Shown here in pieces: positions 45,026 to 55,042 of a stretch of DNA of 64,000 nt. Positions within the stretch are counted from its first letter, which is position 1. Every line of letters starts with the position of its first letter. This DNA comes from Blautia glucerasea (lineage in GTDB: Bacteria; Bacillota; Clostridia; Lachnospirales; Lachnospiraceae): positions 1-64,000 of the forward strand of contig NZ_JAAITU010000019.1 in the NCBI RefSeq assembly GCF_013304385.1, written 5' to 3'. The notes beneath the pieces were generated by a model. That model searched no databases. It was given only the letters and a program-made list of their open reading frames with translations, and was not told where the DNA came from. Both the position numbers and the translations under genes were made by a program.

Positions 45026-46729
45026 GTGAGTATGCGCACGAAATATGCCAGCACAAGGTTCGGCATTGTAAAGCGGAGCAAAGGGCAGTCGGCGGTAGAT
45101 GCAGCTTCTTACATCAGCAGGAGTGTTCTTGTCAGCGAGTATGACGGGAAAACGTATCGCCCGAAATACCATGAAGATTTGGTGCATTGTGAAATCAATC
45201 TCCCGGAATATGCACCGGAGGAATGGCTGGACAGGGCAGTGCTGTGGAACTCTGTGGAGCTGAATGAGAAACAGAAAAATGCCCAGCTTTGCCGGACACT
45301 GAAAGCAGCACTTCCAAATGACTGGAGCTATGAGCTGGCAGAAGAAACGGTGCGGGATTATGTGCAGCGGAATTTTGTTTCCAAAGGGATGTGTGCGGAC
45401 TGGGCAATCCATGATTCTGTTAATCAACATGGCATCCATAACCTGCATTTCCATCTTATGCTCACCCTGCGCCCGGTGGAAGAAAACGGGAAGTGGGGAG
45501 CCAAGCAGAGAAAGGAATATATCCTTGATAAAGACGGCAATAAAATCCGCAATAAGTCCGGACGGGGATTTAAGAGCAGGGCGGTAGATGTGAATGACTG
45601 GAATGAAAAAGGTAATTCCAGGAAATGGAGAAAGGATTTGACGGACACCATCAATGTGGTGAATGACCGGATCGGACTGCCGGAATACTGGGAACACCGT
45701 TCTTTTAAAGAGCTGGGACTGGAGCAGGAGCCGACCAGACACTTAGGCCCGATTGCCAGTGCATTGGAGAGGAAAGGCATCCGTACCGAAAAAGGGGATG
45801 CGAACCGGGCAATCATGGAGCATAACCAGACGCTGCAAAGGGCAAGGATGTTCTATGATATTGCATGGAACAGTGTGAAAAATTTGGAGAAATGGGAACA
45901 GGAAAAAGCTGCGGAAGCTGCAAAGAATGCCGCAGAAAAGAAAGCAGGAAAAATGGCAGGAGACATCCCTGCGGCACAGGAAGGTGAAGCAGAACAGACG
46001 GCAGTTGGTTCGATACAGAAAGAAACTTCCGGTACAAAGGAAGTCAGCGTATTTGCAGCGATGAAAAATGAGGTTCTGGAAATGCTGGAACGTATTCTTG
46101 CAGCATTTGGAAGGCTTCATCTGCCGCTGATACAGGCACCGAATTTTAAAAAGGTAAGTAATCGCGCAGTACTGATGGATATTGAAAACGTGCGTAGGTT
46201 CGTGGAAGAAAAAGGCATTGACAGCTTTGAAGCACTGGAAACCTTTGCAGTACAGCAAGAAGCATCCAAGAAAGAAGCAGAGGAAATCTGCAACAGAGAT
46301 GGAAGGGAAATCCGGCGGTTAAAGGAACTGTCAGAGGCTTATGCCGCCTATGCTCCATACATTCCCATCCGTAATGAATATCTGCAGAAGAAAGGAATCG
46401 CACAGGCAGTTTATCACAGCCAGCATAAGAAAGAACTGGAAACGGCGAAAGAACTCCGTATTCCGGTCTATGAACTTCTTCGGGAAGGAGAAAAATTCAC
46501 ACCGAAAAAGTGGGAAGCACAGATCAAAGAGCTGACACAGGAATACGAGAAACAGTCCAGACGTTACGGCAGGAGTACCGTCAATCTTGCCTATGTGGAG
46601 CTGCTTCGTCATAACCGGAAGATGGATGAGCGGGATCAGAAGAACAAAGACCAGTCCCAGAGCCGACAGCATGAAAAAATGGACAGGGGGCAGAAGCAAA
46701 AGAAGAAACATCAGGAAATGGAACTTTAG
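45026..46729 (+). CDS. mobL: MobA/MobL-family relaxase
   Basis: 567 residues from GTG 45026 (GGGAGGAAC upstream). The relaxase domain spans about 1-230: an early YASTRFGIVKRSKGQSAVDA with YIS, then HNLHFHLMLTLRPVEENGKW supplying the metal-binding His cluster. The C-terminal half is helical and charged. The protein nicks oriT, stays covalently bound through tyrosine and pilots the strand into a type IV channel, here perhaps the surrounding conjugative element's own. It defines this element as mobilizable rather than self-transmissible. Confidence 0.85.
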   Translation: MSMRTKYASTRFGIVKRSKGQSAVDAASYISRSVLVSEYDGKTYRPKYHEDLVHCEINLPEYAPEEWLDRAVLWNSVELNEKQKNAQLCRTLKAALPNDWSYELAEETVRDYVQRNFVSKGMCADWAIHDSVNQHGIHNLHFHLMLTLRPVEENGKWGAKQRKEYILDKDGNKIRNKSGRGFKSRAVDVNDWNEKGNSRKWRKDLTDTINVVNDRIGLPEYWEHRSFKELGLEQEPTRHLGPIASALERKGIRTEKGDANRAIMEHNQTLQRARMFYDIAWNSVKNLEKWEQEKAAEAAKNAAEKKAGKMAGDIPAAQEGEAEQTAVGSIQKETSGTKEVSVFAAMKNEVLEMLERILAAFGRLHLPLIQAPNFKKVSNRAVLMDIENVRRFVEEKGIDSFEALETFAVQQEASKKEAEEICNRDGREIRRLKELSEAYAAYAPYIPIRNEYLQKKGIAQAVYHSQHKKELETAKELRIPVYELLREGEKFTPKKWEAQIKELTQEYEKQSRRYGRSTVNLAYVELLRHNRKMDERDQKNKDQSQSRQHEKMDRGQKQKKKHQEMEL

Positions 46730-46791
46730 ATTTATACATCGTTAAGGAAAATCTGCCGGGATGTTCCCCGGCAGGCAGAAAGGAGATTGCA

Positions 46792-47061
46792 ATGAGTAAA
46801 GATTGCAGGACTACGAAAAACAGAAACAATAGTTTGACAGTTGGTGTGCTGGCAGGGATAATCCTCTGCCAGCATTGGTATTTATGGAGGGATTTTATGC
46901 AGAGAAAAGCAGGGAACCGTCGGAGAGAACCCATCCGCTATGTGGTGGAACACGTTTATTCCGGCAAGGAGAGCATGGAAAAGGTACTGACTGCCGTTAG
47001 TGAAGAAGCGGCGAAACAGAATGTAAAGGAGAAACTGGAAAATCAGAAAAAGGTGGGATGA
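46792..47061 (+). CDS. Small protein upstream of recombinase (TnpW-like position)
   Basis: 89 residues (AAAGGAG upstream). A hydrophobic stretch is present at about 15-33 (LTVGVLAGIILCQHWYLW), then a basic region with EPIRYVVEHVYSGKESMEKV. The latter half weakly recalls TnpW-type accessory proteins of Tn4451-class elements, but I do not claim the family. A GC-rich hairpin CTGCCGGG/CCCCGGCAG lies just upstream at about 46761-46782. Confidence 0.5.
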   Translation: MSKDCRTTKNRNNSLTVGVLAGIILCQHWYLWRDFMQRKAGNRRREPIRYVVEHVYSGKESMEKVLTAVSEEAAKQNVKEKLENQKKVG

Positions 47062-47181
47062 GAAAAGATGCAGATTTCACCGGAAAAATAAAATCAGCAG
47101 TTGCAGGAGGTGGCAGGAATCGCTATAATAAAGACAGCGTATTTCTGTCACTGGATATTGAAGAAACCACAGGAGGTCAAT

Positions 47182-48807
47182 ATGCAGACAACAGAAATCA
47201 GAGAAACATGGACAGCACTTTATGCAAGATTATCATTGGATGACGGCAATGTGGGCGAGAGCATGAGCATCCAGAGCCAGAAGGCGATCCTTACAAGAAA
47301 AGCAGAAGAACTGGGAATTTATAATTATCGGTTTTATGTAGATGATGGTTATTCCGGTACGAATTTCAACCGTCCGTCCTTTCAACAGATGATAGCGGAC
47401 ATCGAAGCAGGAAAAGTTACCTGTGTGATCACAAAAGACCTTTCAAGATTAGGCAGGAACTATCTGGAGAGCGGTGCTTATATCGAGGTATTTTTCCCAA
47501 AACATCAGGTACGGTATATCGCCGTGAATGACGGTGTGGATTCCGCAAACAGCGGTGAGATGGATATTACCCCGTTTAAGAACATTCTTAATGAGTTTTA
47601 TTCAAGGGATGTTTCTAAAAAGGTGAAGTCAGGTAAGTACATCCGGGCAAGCCAGGGAAAATTCATGGGAACACACGCACCATTCGGGTATCAGAAAGAC
47701 CCGGAGGATAAAAACCACCTGATTGCTGATGAAGAAACCGCACCAACCGTCCGTTATATTTTCCAGCTTGCACTTCAGGGAATGGGAAACAATAAAATCG
47801 GGAAAATCCTTTATGAACAGAAAATCCCAAAGCCGGCATATTATAAACCGGAATATTTTGGAAAGTTTCTGGTAAAAGAAGATGATGCCTATAGCTGGAA
47901 ACAGGAAACCGTTATCCGGATTTTACGCAACCCGCTTTACAAAGGCTATTTCTGGGTGCAGAAATATGATAAGAAGCATTTCAAGCAGGAAACAAGGGGT
48001 TATATCCCCATGAGTGAGCGAACCATTATTCCCAGTGACCATGAGGCACTTGTCGATGAACACACATGGGACACGGTGCAGGAAATCCTTGACCGCCATA
48101 CGAAAGTCAAGCCCTGTACTTCCGGGTATGAGAATAAGTTCCGGGGCATTTTAAAATGTGCCGACTGCGGAAGTACCCTGATGGTGCATACCGATGGCAG
48201 GAATAAAGAGAAGCCAGTCATCGAACGGACTTTTTATCAGTGCCGCATCTACCGTGTGAGGGGAACCGGGTTCTGCAGCCAGCACCGCATCAATGCGGAC
48301 GATCTGGAGGAACTTGTACTTGCGGACATCCAGACCCATGCAAAAAAGGTCATAAAAAACCGGGAGAAATTCATGCGGAAGGTACTGGGGCAGATGGATA
48401 TGACAGCGGTGAATAACCGGGAAAATATCCAGAAAAAGCTGGAGAAACTGGAGAAAAAGCTCCTCGAATCGGACAGACAGTTCATCAAGCTGTATGAGGA
48501 TTTTACAAAGCAGCTTGTGTCAGAACAGCAGTTCCGGATGTTGTCCACCCATTTTGAACAGGAAAAGAAAGAAACAACCGAAGAAATTGAAAAACTGAAA
48601 ACTACGGCTGACAATCTGAAGGACAGCACCTGCAAAGCGGAACAGCTTGCCAATGAAATGGCAGAATGTGCAGAAATCAAAGAGCTGACCACAGCCATAG
48701 TAAACCGTCTTATCGAAAAGATTGAGGTATCTGAACCTCAGACCATCGACGGAGAGAAAGTCCAGAATATCCGGATTTTCTACAAGTTCGTTGGAGAAAT
48801 CAATTAA
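47182..48807 (+). CDS. tnpX: Large serine recombinase (TnpX/TndX type)
   Basis: 541 residues from ATG 47182 (AGGAGGT upstream); a longer frame from 47101 lacks a site. Resolvase domain: YARLSLDDG with catalytic Ser18, VITKDLSRLGRNYLESG with the conserved arginines. Next comes the recombinase domain (THAPFGYQKDPEDKNHLIAD) and a zinc ribbon (CADCGSTLMV, later CRIYRVRGTGFCSQH), ending in a long coiled coil. It excises and inserts the element at GA dinucleotides through 2-bp staggered cuts. It ends 34 bp before the right boundary. Confidence 0.92.
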   Translation: MQTTEIRETWTALYARLSLDDGNVGESMSIQSQKAILTRKAEELGIYNYRFYVDDGYSGTNFNRPSFQQMIADIEAGKVTCVITKDLSRLGRNYLESGAYIEVFFPKHQVRYIAVNDGVDSANSGEMDITPFKNILNEFYSRDVSKKVKSGKYIRASQGKFMGTHAPFGYQKDPEDKNHLIADEETAPTVRYIFQLALQGMGNNKIGKILYEQKIPKPAYYKPEYFGKFLVKEDDAYSWKQETVIRILRNPLYKGYFWVQKYDKKHFKQETRGYIPMSERTIIPSDHEALVDEHTWDTVQEILDRHTKVKPCTSGYENKFRGILKCADCGSTLMVHTDGRNKEKPVIERTFYQCRIYRVRGTGFCSQHRINADDLEELVLADIQTHAKKVIKNREKFMRKVLGQMDMTAVNNRENIQKKLEKLEKKLLESDRQFIKLYEDFTKQLVSEQQFRMLSTHFEQEKKETTEEIEKLKTTADNLKDSTCKAEQLANEMAECAEIKELTTAIVNRLIEKIEVSEPQTIDGEKVQNIRIFYKFVGEIN

Positions 48808-48817
48808 ATTTCCATAA

Positions 48818-48839
48818 TGTACCTATAATTCAAGAGCGA
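48818..48839 (-). repeat. Right terminal inverted repeat of the serine-recombinase element
   Basis: TGTACCT, one base, TAAT, four bases, GAGCGA: reverse complement partner of 35955-35976 (17 of 22). The boundary GA lies at 48842-48843. Confidence 0.7.
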
Positions 48840-48843
48840 TTGA

Positions 48844-50608
48844 ATTATCACCGGAAGGAACGGGCTATCGTGCAAAAACACGGTTTGCCCGTTTTTTCAA
48901 TCTTCCGGAGCTGATCTCCATTTTTAAGGAAGCTGCGGATATTCAGACTTCGGATATGCTGAATCTTCCCGTACCGGAAGCAGAGTTTATCAATGAAGTC
49001 TTGAAGCCAAGTGAAGAACAGCAGGAAATGGTCAGTGCCTTTTCGGAACGTGCGGAAGAAGTAAGAGCCGGTCTTGTGAATCCAACGGTGGACAACATGC
49101 TCAAGATTACCAATGACGGAAGAAAATGTGCATTGGATCAGAGGCTATTAAATGAACTCCTTCCGGATGCAGAAAAAAGCAAGGTCAATACCTGTGTGGA
49201 AAATGCTTTTCAGGTATGGGACGAGGGAAAAGCAGATCGGACAACACAGCTGATCTTCTGTGACTTGTCTACTCCAAAAGGGGATGGGACTTTCAATGTA
49301 TATGATGATGTCCGAAACAAACTGGTTGCTAGGGGAATCCCGAAAGAAGAGATTGCGTTTATCCATGAATACAACACGGAGACAAAGAAAGCAGATTTGT
49401 TTGCAAAGGTACGGGCCGGGCAGGTGAGAATCCTTATGGGTTCCACTCCAAAACTCGGTGCTGGTACCAACGTACAGGACAGGCTCATTGCCCTCCATCA
49501 CCTTGACTGTCCGTGGAAGCCGTCTGATCTGGAACAGCAGGAAGGACGTATCTTAAGACAGGGAAACCAGAATGACAAAGTAAAGATATTCCGGTATGTG
49601 ACGGAAAATACTTTTGATGCGTATATGTGGCAGATTTTGGAGAATAAGCAGAAGTTCATCAGCCAGATCATGACCAGTAAATCCCCGGTCAGGGCTTGTG
49701 AAGATGTGGATGATACGGCACTGTCCTATGCAGAGATCAAGGCACTTGCTACAGGCAATCCGTACATTAAGGAAAAAATGGATCTGGATGTGCAGGTGAG
49801 TAAGCTGAAACTTCTAAAGGCAAACCATACCAGTCAGATTTACCGTCTGGAATCCGATATTGCAAAGAATTTCCCGGTACAGATCAGTGCATTGAAAGAG
49901 CGGATTGCCGGGATGCAGGTGGATTCGCAGGTAGTAAAAAGCGTGGATTTACAGGATAATGACACGTTTGCCATGACGGTAGGGAATGTCCTTTATGAAG
50001 ATAAGAAAGAAGCAGGCGAGGCATTGATCGCCGCCTGTGCAGGGTTAAAAACTGTCAGCACCGGCGGAAAGGTCGGGGAATATCATGGGTTTGCGTTATC
50101 TGCTTCCTACAATATGTTCTCCAATGCGTTTGAACTGACGGTCAAAGGAAAATGCTCTTATAAGCTGGAGATTGGAAAAGACCCGATAGGAAATATGCAG
50201 CGTATCCATAACACCCTTTCTTCTATCGACAGGAAACTGACGGAAAGTGAGCAGAAATTGGAAACTGTACAACAGCAGCTTGCTACTGCACAGGAAGAGG
50301 TAAAGAAGCCATTCCCGAAAGAAGCAGAGCTGAATGAAAAGATGGAACGATTATCCGAGTTAAATGCCCTGCTGAACATGGATGAAAAGGGTAATGAGAC
50401 GATTATGGCAGATGAGGATATTGGCAGAGAAGGAAGCAGCACAGACAGCAGGGATGCCATAGAAGAAAAAGAACTTCCGGAAACAGCAGACAGAATCCTT
50501 AAGCCGTCTATTCTGGAACGCTTAAAGCAGGAGAAGGCACAGCAGAATACAGCGGAACAGCCATCTGTACAGAAAGCTGCAAAGAAAAAACATGAACAGG
50601 AGTTATAA
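48844..50608 (+). pseudogene. Methylase/SNF2-like helicase, 3-prime part
   Basis: Remaining 588 codons plus stop of the split helicase, resuming after the element as LSPEGTGYRAKTRFARFFNL. It holds helicase motifs V-VI: MGSTPKLGAGTNVQDRLIAL and QQEGRILRQGNQNDKV, followed by a long coiled-coil C-terminus. A start at ATG 48956 could give a 550-residue fragment, but that lacks the P-loop and would not be an enzyme. With a single GA from the left part the frame is exact. Confidence 0.85.
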
Positions 50609-50662
50609 AAGATTTCCCGTCAGAGTTTTCTCTGGCGGGGACATAAAATGGAGGGTTTGTTT

Positions 50663-53600
50663 ATGGCAAATAATATAGAAAAACAGTTAAAAGAAATATC
50701 GGAACGGCTGGAACAGGGAGTAAAGGAAATCTTTACTTCGGAGAGATATACCGAATATCTGAATACCATGTCAAAGTTCCACAATTACAGCTTTAATAAC
50801 ACGTTGCTGATCACCATGCAGAAACCGGAAGCAACACTGGTGGCAGGCTATCAGGCATGGCAGAAGAAATTTAACCGTCATGTAAAACGTGGAGAGAAAG
50901 GAATCCAGATCATCGCACCAGCACCGATACGGGAGAAACAGGAGATTGAAAAGATCGACCCGGTAACAAAAGAGCCTGTGATCGGGGATGATGGACAGCC
51001 GGAAACAGAGATCGTGGAGATGGTGATACCGAGATTCCGTGTAACGACAGTGTTTGATGTCAGCCAGACAGAGGGGGAACCGATCGCAGAACTGGAGGTA
51101 CCGGAGCTTACCGGAAGTGTACAGTTTTATGATACGTTTATGCAGGCATTGCAGAATATTTCTCCTGTACCGATCCGCATGATGAATGTGGAAGGGGATG
51201 CAAAAGGCTATTATCACCAGACAGAAAAATATATTGCGATAAAGGAAGATATGAGTAATGTACAGACGATGAAAACCGGAGTCCATGAAGTGAGCCACGC
51301 ATTGCTGCATGACCGGGAAGTAATGGATGTGGAAGGCGTCTTAAAAGACCAAACAACAAAGGAAGTGGAAGCAGAAAGTATCGCTTATATTGTCTGCAAC
51401 CATTTTGGTCTGGATACTTCAGAATATTCGTTTACCTATATCGCCAGCTGGTGCGAGAGCAGGGATATGAAGGCGTTGAAAGCATCAATGGATACCATCC
51501 GAAAAACATCTGCAGAGATCATTGGGAACATTGAGGAGCAGATGCATGAGCTGGAAAGAGAAAATATCATGCAATATGAAGAAAAAGAAGCATCTGCCAC
51601 CAGACAGGAAAAACTGGAACAGGACAGTGCGGAAAAGATTGATGAAACTTTGCTTTTTCATGGAGAAAGCGGTCGTTTTGCAATCTATCAGATGGATACG
51701 GGCGGAGAGCATACTTATCAGTTTATGGGTTTTGAATCAGCTAAAAAATTAGGCTATACCATTGAGGGGAAAGACTACAGGATGGTGTATGCGGCTCCGT
51801 GGACACCAACGATCACATTAGAGGATATTTTTGAGAGATTTAATATCAACCGCCCGAACGATTTTCATGGACATTCCTTATCGGTAAGCGACGTCATAGT
51901 TATAAACCGGACGGCGGAGACAAAGGCTTATTATGTGGATTCTTTCGGCTTTGAGGAACTTCCGGACTTTGTACAGCAGAGAATGGAGATGCTGGAAAAT
52001 AATCATACCAGAGCCTATCCGCCAGTTTATAAAGGAACACTTGCTCAGGCAATGGAAGAACGGGATGTAGATGCTTATCTGGATTCCAGAAAGTTAAATA
52101 TTGATTGTAAGAAAGCAATCGAGGAAGCAATCGCATTAAATTTTGACGGGCTGCATTTAAAGGAAGATGTCGCAAAACAAGTGCTGGAACAGTTTGGAGA
52201 AGAACGTATGACGTTTGTTATGGCAAATACACTTCGGGAACTTTCTTATGACGGCAGATTTTCCAAACAGAACAAAGACTGGGCAGAACATATCGAAATC
52301 CCGGAAAATATCAATCAGGGGAAGAATCTGAATCAGGATTATGTGATAGAAAGCCACCCAGCGGTGTTAGATGGATTTATTGATATGGCAAGGGCAGAGA
52401 TCCGTATGCAGAAGATTGAACAGGCATTAGATGAAGCGGAAGTCACCATTACAGCAGATACCAGAGGATTTGAAGCAGATGGACATGCAGGAACCTGGCA
52501 TACAGTAGATGAAAGAGAGTATGCAGGGGAGAAGTTCTTCTTCATGGAACATGATGAGTATGGTTCAGATGTGGCAGGGATTATCGTATCGGAACATGGT
52601 CAGCTTGTCGCAGAAGATCTCTGGAATGGGTATGATGCAGGAGCATTGGAAGCTATTTCAGAATATCTGCAGGAGAAAGGGATTTCTGTGGAAGGACTTA
52701 TGCCGGAACTGGAACCGGATGAACTGGCATATAAGATTGACGATAGGTATTTTGCAATCCAGAGAACAGAGGAAGGCTATGATTATACCTTTTATGCTTT
52801 GGATTACGATGAGATCGACGGCGGTGCCTATGACAATCCTGATATTTCTATGCAGCAGGCAATGGAAGATATTCTGGAAGATGAAGAAATGTCCCTGGAA
52901 AATGCAGTTCCCGTTGACTATGAGGATTTGATGGCAGAAGTGGAAGAAGCAGGCGAACGGCAGATGCAGCTGGCACAGTTATTAAAGAATTGTCCACCAA
53001 GTATTTTTGAGGATTATGACAGGAAAAGAGCAGTGGATACCTGTGAGGGAATTGTAATGCAGTTTACCAAGAGCAAAGGGTATCTGACCGTACAGGCAAC
53101 GGAAGAAGGCTATTTTTATATTTTTTATGATTCTGACCTGCACGAAATCCATTCCAATGATTATGACGATCCCAAAGTATCTGTTCAGAAAGCTACTTAT
53201 GAAATCTTAAAAAGTGAAAGAATGGATGATATGGAATGTGTCAAAGTGGACTATAAAGAATTTGAGGCAATGACCATCCAACATTCAAAGGATTTACTAC
53301 AGTCAGGTGAGCTTCGTGCGACTTCTGAGATTGGAAGAGATGAAGCAGCATTAAATGGTCTTAGCAGGGCAGAAGTGGAACGGGGTGTCTTGTATCACGC
53401 ACAGGGTATTCTGGAAGATATGGGATTAGAAAATGAAGTAGAGCTGCTTGCAGCAAGGGTGCATGGTTCCAGAAGCAGAGAGGAACTTTACAGAGATGAT
53501 TCTGACCTTGATGTGGTGCTTTCTTATCGTGGCAATATCCGGGAGGACAGTTTCTTCAATGAATTAAATGCTCATGGTATAGCAATGGCAGGTATTAAGG

Positions 53601-54517
53601 TGGACATCAATCCTATCGCAGAAGAAAGAATCACTCTGGCAGAATATATGAAAGAGTCAGAAGCCTATCTTGATCAGAAGGAAATCGAAAAGCTGGCGGT
53701 GGATTTAGATAATTTCAGCTATGAATATGACACTTACGAATATAAAGATATCGTTGAGAACAGGGAAGAACAGGTGAAGAAAATCACAGAGGACATTCTG
53801 AATAAGAAAACAGGGTGTTTAAAGGACTGGTTGGTTGAAGTATCGGAAGAATCTGATATAGACAGTGATGTGATAACTGCCCGGTCACTGCTCTCCCGTT
53901 TAGAAAATGCAGAAACCTTTTCTATCTTTACCAGACAATCAGAACAGGAACAGCCAGAAGCTACGATCAGTTTCTATGTAGCAGAGTGCATGGAGTTCCC
54001 GGTCATGGGTGAGTACCATAATAATCTTACTCTGGAAGAAGCAATCAAAATCTATGAAAGTATTCCGGCAGAACGCCTGCATGGAATCAAAGGGATTGGT
54101 TTTGATCTGCAGGACGGGGATGAGGATTATTCCGGGGAATACGGACTCATGAGTGGAGACAGGATAGACAGGGATCTGATTGATATGATTCCACATTATA
54201 AGGAAAGCCCATTGGTACAGAAAGCAATCAATGACATGGAAAAGTATCTGAATGAGAAACATGGAAAAGTGCAGGAGGCAGAACAGACCGTGGAAGTGAA
54301 ACAGAAAGTTTCAGAAACACCATTCAAGAAAGAATCCGTATCAGTAGAATCGAACCGGGAACAAAACAAAGAGCCTGCAAAGGGTGGAAAAGGGGAACTG
54401 AAAAAATCCGTGCTGCAGTCGTTAAAAGAGTTCCAGGCAAGAGCAAAAGCACAGGAGCAGAAAGAAATGGCAACTGAAAAATCCAAAGCACATAAGAAGG
54501 GAAATGTAGAATTATGA
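50663..54517 (+). CDS. ArdC-like antirestriction protein with YodL and nucleotidyltransferase regions
   Basis: 1284 residues from ATG 50663 (GGAGG in the previous codons; ATG 50648 also possible). The N-terminus is ArdC-like ssDNA-binding (YSFNNTLLITMQKPEATLVA). A metallopeptidase site HEVSHALLHD is at about residue 210. A YodL-like stretch follows (FHGHSLSVSDVIVINRT), then two similar acidic domains (about 570-760 and 790-870). At about 930-985 there is a polymerase-beta-type nucleotidyltransferase motif: HGSRSREELYRDDSDLDVVL with a third Asp in KVDINPI. ArdC proteins protect incoming single strands from restriction. The nucleotidyltransferase part is complete enough to be active. The next gene overlaps its stop. 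Confidence 0.8.
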   Translation: MANNIEKQLKEISERLEQGVKEIFTSERYTEYLNTMSKFHNYSFNNTLLITMQKPEATLVAGYQAWQKKFNRHVKRGEKGIQIIAPAPIREKQEIEKIDPVTKEPVIGDDGQPETEIVEMVIPRFRVTTVFDVSQTEGEPIAELEVPELTGSVQFYDTFMQALQNISPVPIRMMNVEGDAKGYYHQTEKYIAIKEDMSNVQTMKTGVHEVSHALLHDREVMDVEGVLKDQTTKEVEAESIAYIVCNHFGLDTSEYSFTYIASWCESRDMKALKASMDTIRKTSAEIIGNIEEQMHELERENIMQYEEKEASATRQEKLEQDSAEKIDETLLFHGESGRFAIYQMDTGGEHTYQFMGFESAKKLGYTIEGKDYRMVYAAPWTPTITLEDIFERFNINRPNDFHGHSLSVSDVIVINRTAETKAYYVDSFGFEELPDFVQQRMEMLENNHTRAYPPVYKGTLAQAMEERDVDAYLDSRKLNIDCKKAIEEAIALNFDGLHLKEDVAKQVLEQFGEERMTFVMANTLRELSYDGRFSKQNKDWAEHIEIPENINQGKNLNQDYVIESHPAVLDGFIDMARAEIRMQKIEQALDEAEVTITADTRGFEADGHAGTWHTVDEREYAGEKFFFMEHDEYGSDVAGIIVSEHGQLVAEDLWNGYDAGALEAISEYLQEKGISVEGLMPELEPDELAYKIDDRYFAIQRTEEGYDYTFYALDYDEIDGGAYDNPDISMQQAMEDILEDEEMSLENAVPVDYEDLMAEVEEAGERQMQLAQLLKNCPPSIFEDYDRKRAVDTCEGIVMQFTKSKGYLTVQATEEGYFYIFYDSDLHEIHSNDYDDPKVSVQKATYEILKSERMDDMECVKVDYKEFEAMTIQHSKDLLQSGELRATSEIGRDEAALNGLSRAEVERGVLYHAQGILEDMGLENEVELLAARVHGSRSREELYRDDSDLDVVLSYRGNIREDSFFNELNAHGIAMAGIKVDINPIAEERITLAEYMKESEAYLDQKEIEKLAVDLDNFSYEYDTYEYKDIVENREEQVKKITEDILNKKTGCLKDWLVEVSEESDIDSDVITARSLLSRLENAETFSIFTRQSEQEQPEATISFYVAECMEFPVMGEYHNNLTLEEAIKIYESIPAERLHGIKGIGFDLQDGDEDYSGEYGLMSGDRIDRDLIDMIPHYKESPLVQKAINDMEKYLNEKHGKVQEAEQTVEVKQKVSETPFKKESVSVESNREQNKEPAKGGKGELKKSVLQSLKEFQARAKAQEQKEMATEKSKAHKKGNVEL

Positions 54518-54765
54518 TGAATCTGGCAATGAACTTTGATACAGATGAATGCTTAGTGACCGCAATGTTTGATAAAGGCAACCGAAATGATACGATGGAA
54601 GCTATCGACAATATCATTCCATTTCTGAAAGGGGATGCGGATATGATCGGGCTGGTCTGCAATACCATAAGAAAGCTGTTCTGCATGAGTGATGAAGGCT
54701 ATGAGATTTTTCTTATGGATCTGGAAGATTATAAAGTGGATTTGGAAGATAATTATAAAAAATAG
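54514..54765 (+). CDS. Transposon-transfer assisting protein (TTRAP)
   Basis: 83 residues, MMNLAMNFDTDECLVTAMFD onward, ending DLEDNYKK. It matches the TTRAP family (PF14203) of short acidic proteins that follow the helicase/ArdC genes in Clostridial conjugative elements. ATG overlaps the stop of the previous gene (TTATGATGA). It marks the end of the recognisable transfer backbone. Confidence 0.8.
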   Translation: MMNLAMNFDTDECLVTAMFDKGNRNDTMEAIDNIIPFLKGDADMIGLVCNTIRKLFCMSDEGYEIFLMDLEDYKVDLEDNYKK

Positions 54766-55042
54766 AGAATATTTTGTGTGAATTAGTGTTAGATAGAATT
54801 TATTTAAATTGGAGAAAGTAGCCAATCCGATTGAGAAACTGGCACATATTATTAATATGATAAATTTTATTATTGGCTTTTAAATTTCACAATGCATCAT
54901 AGTAAAATAAAGCGAGTATGTAAAAGAGCAGTGTAATTAATGATATAATAAAAAGCAAGAAAAATATTTTTGACTATCTTTTTGTACAATTTATTCGTTA
55001 TATATAATAGAAAGTGCTTTCAGTAGAAAAAGGAGGAAAGAA
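54766..55042 (+). promoter_or_regulatory. AT-rich gap with ECF-operon promoter
   Basis: 277 bases with no gene. Base composition becomes clearly AT-richer here, marking the change from transfer backbone to cargo. A good -10 box TATAAT is at 55003-55008. The best -35 candidates are TTGTAC (54982, spacer 15) and TTGACT (54970, spacer too long), so the promoter may use the ECF factor itself. Confidence 0.4.

Larger units (their letters stand above)
35951..48843 (+). mobile_element. TnpX/serine-recombinase mobilizable element in the helicase gene
   Basis: 12.9-kb element bounded by GA dinucleotides (35951-35952 and 48842-48843). This is the signature of the Tn4451/TnpX class, which inserts at GA without a longer duplication. 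Imperfect terminal inverted repeats share TCGCTC, ATTA and AGGTACA. It carries, in order, agrCA (minus), agrD, agrB, small exported products, an IS630 copy, a winged-helix regulator, a toxin-antitoxin pair, sigma-like and excisionase-like genes, DUF3847, oriT candidate, MobA/MobL relaxase and the serine recombinase at the right end. Removing it with one GA copy restores the helicase frame exactly. Confidence 0.88.

Noticed and set aside
45005-45742. Long minus-strand ORF antisense to the relaxase
   Set aside because: Mirror of relaxase coding bias; no ribosome site or known pattern.
47058-47243. Small gene between 46792-47061 and the recombinase
   Set aside because: Start overlaps ATGA of the preceding gene but the peptide has no recognisable pattern and overlaps the recombinase in another frame.
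48956-50608. Separate 550-residue helicase gene
   Set aside because: Similarity extends upstream to 48844 without a start codon or ribosome site; it is the 3-prime part of the split gene.
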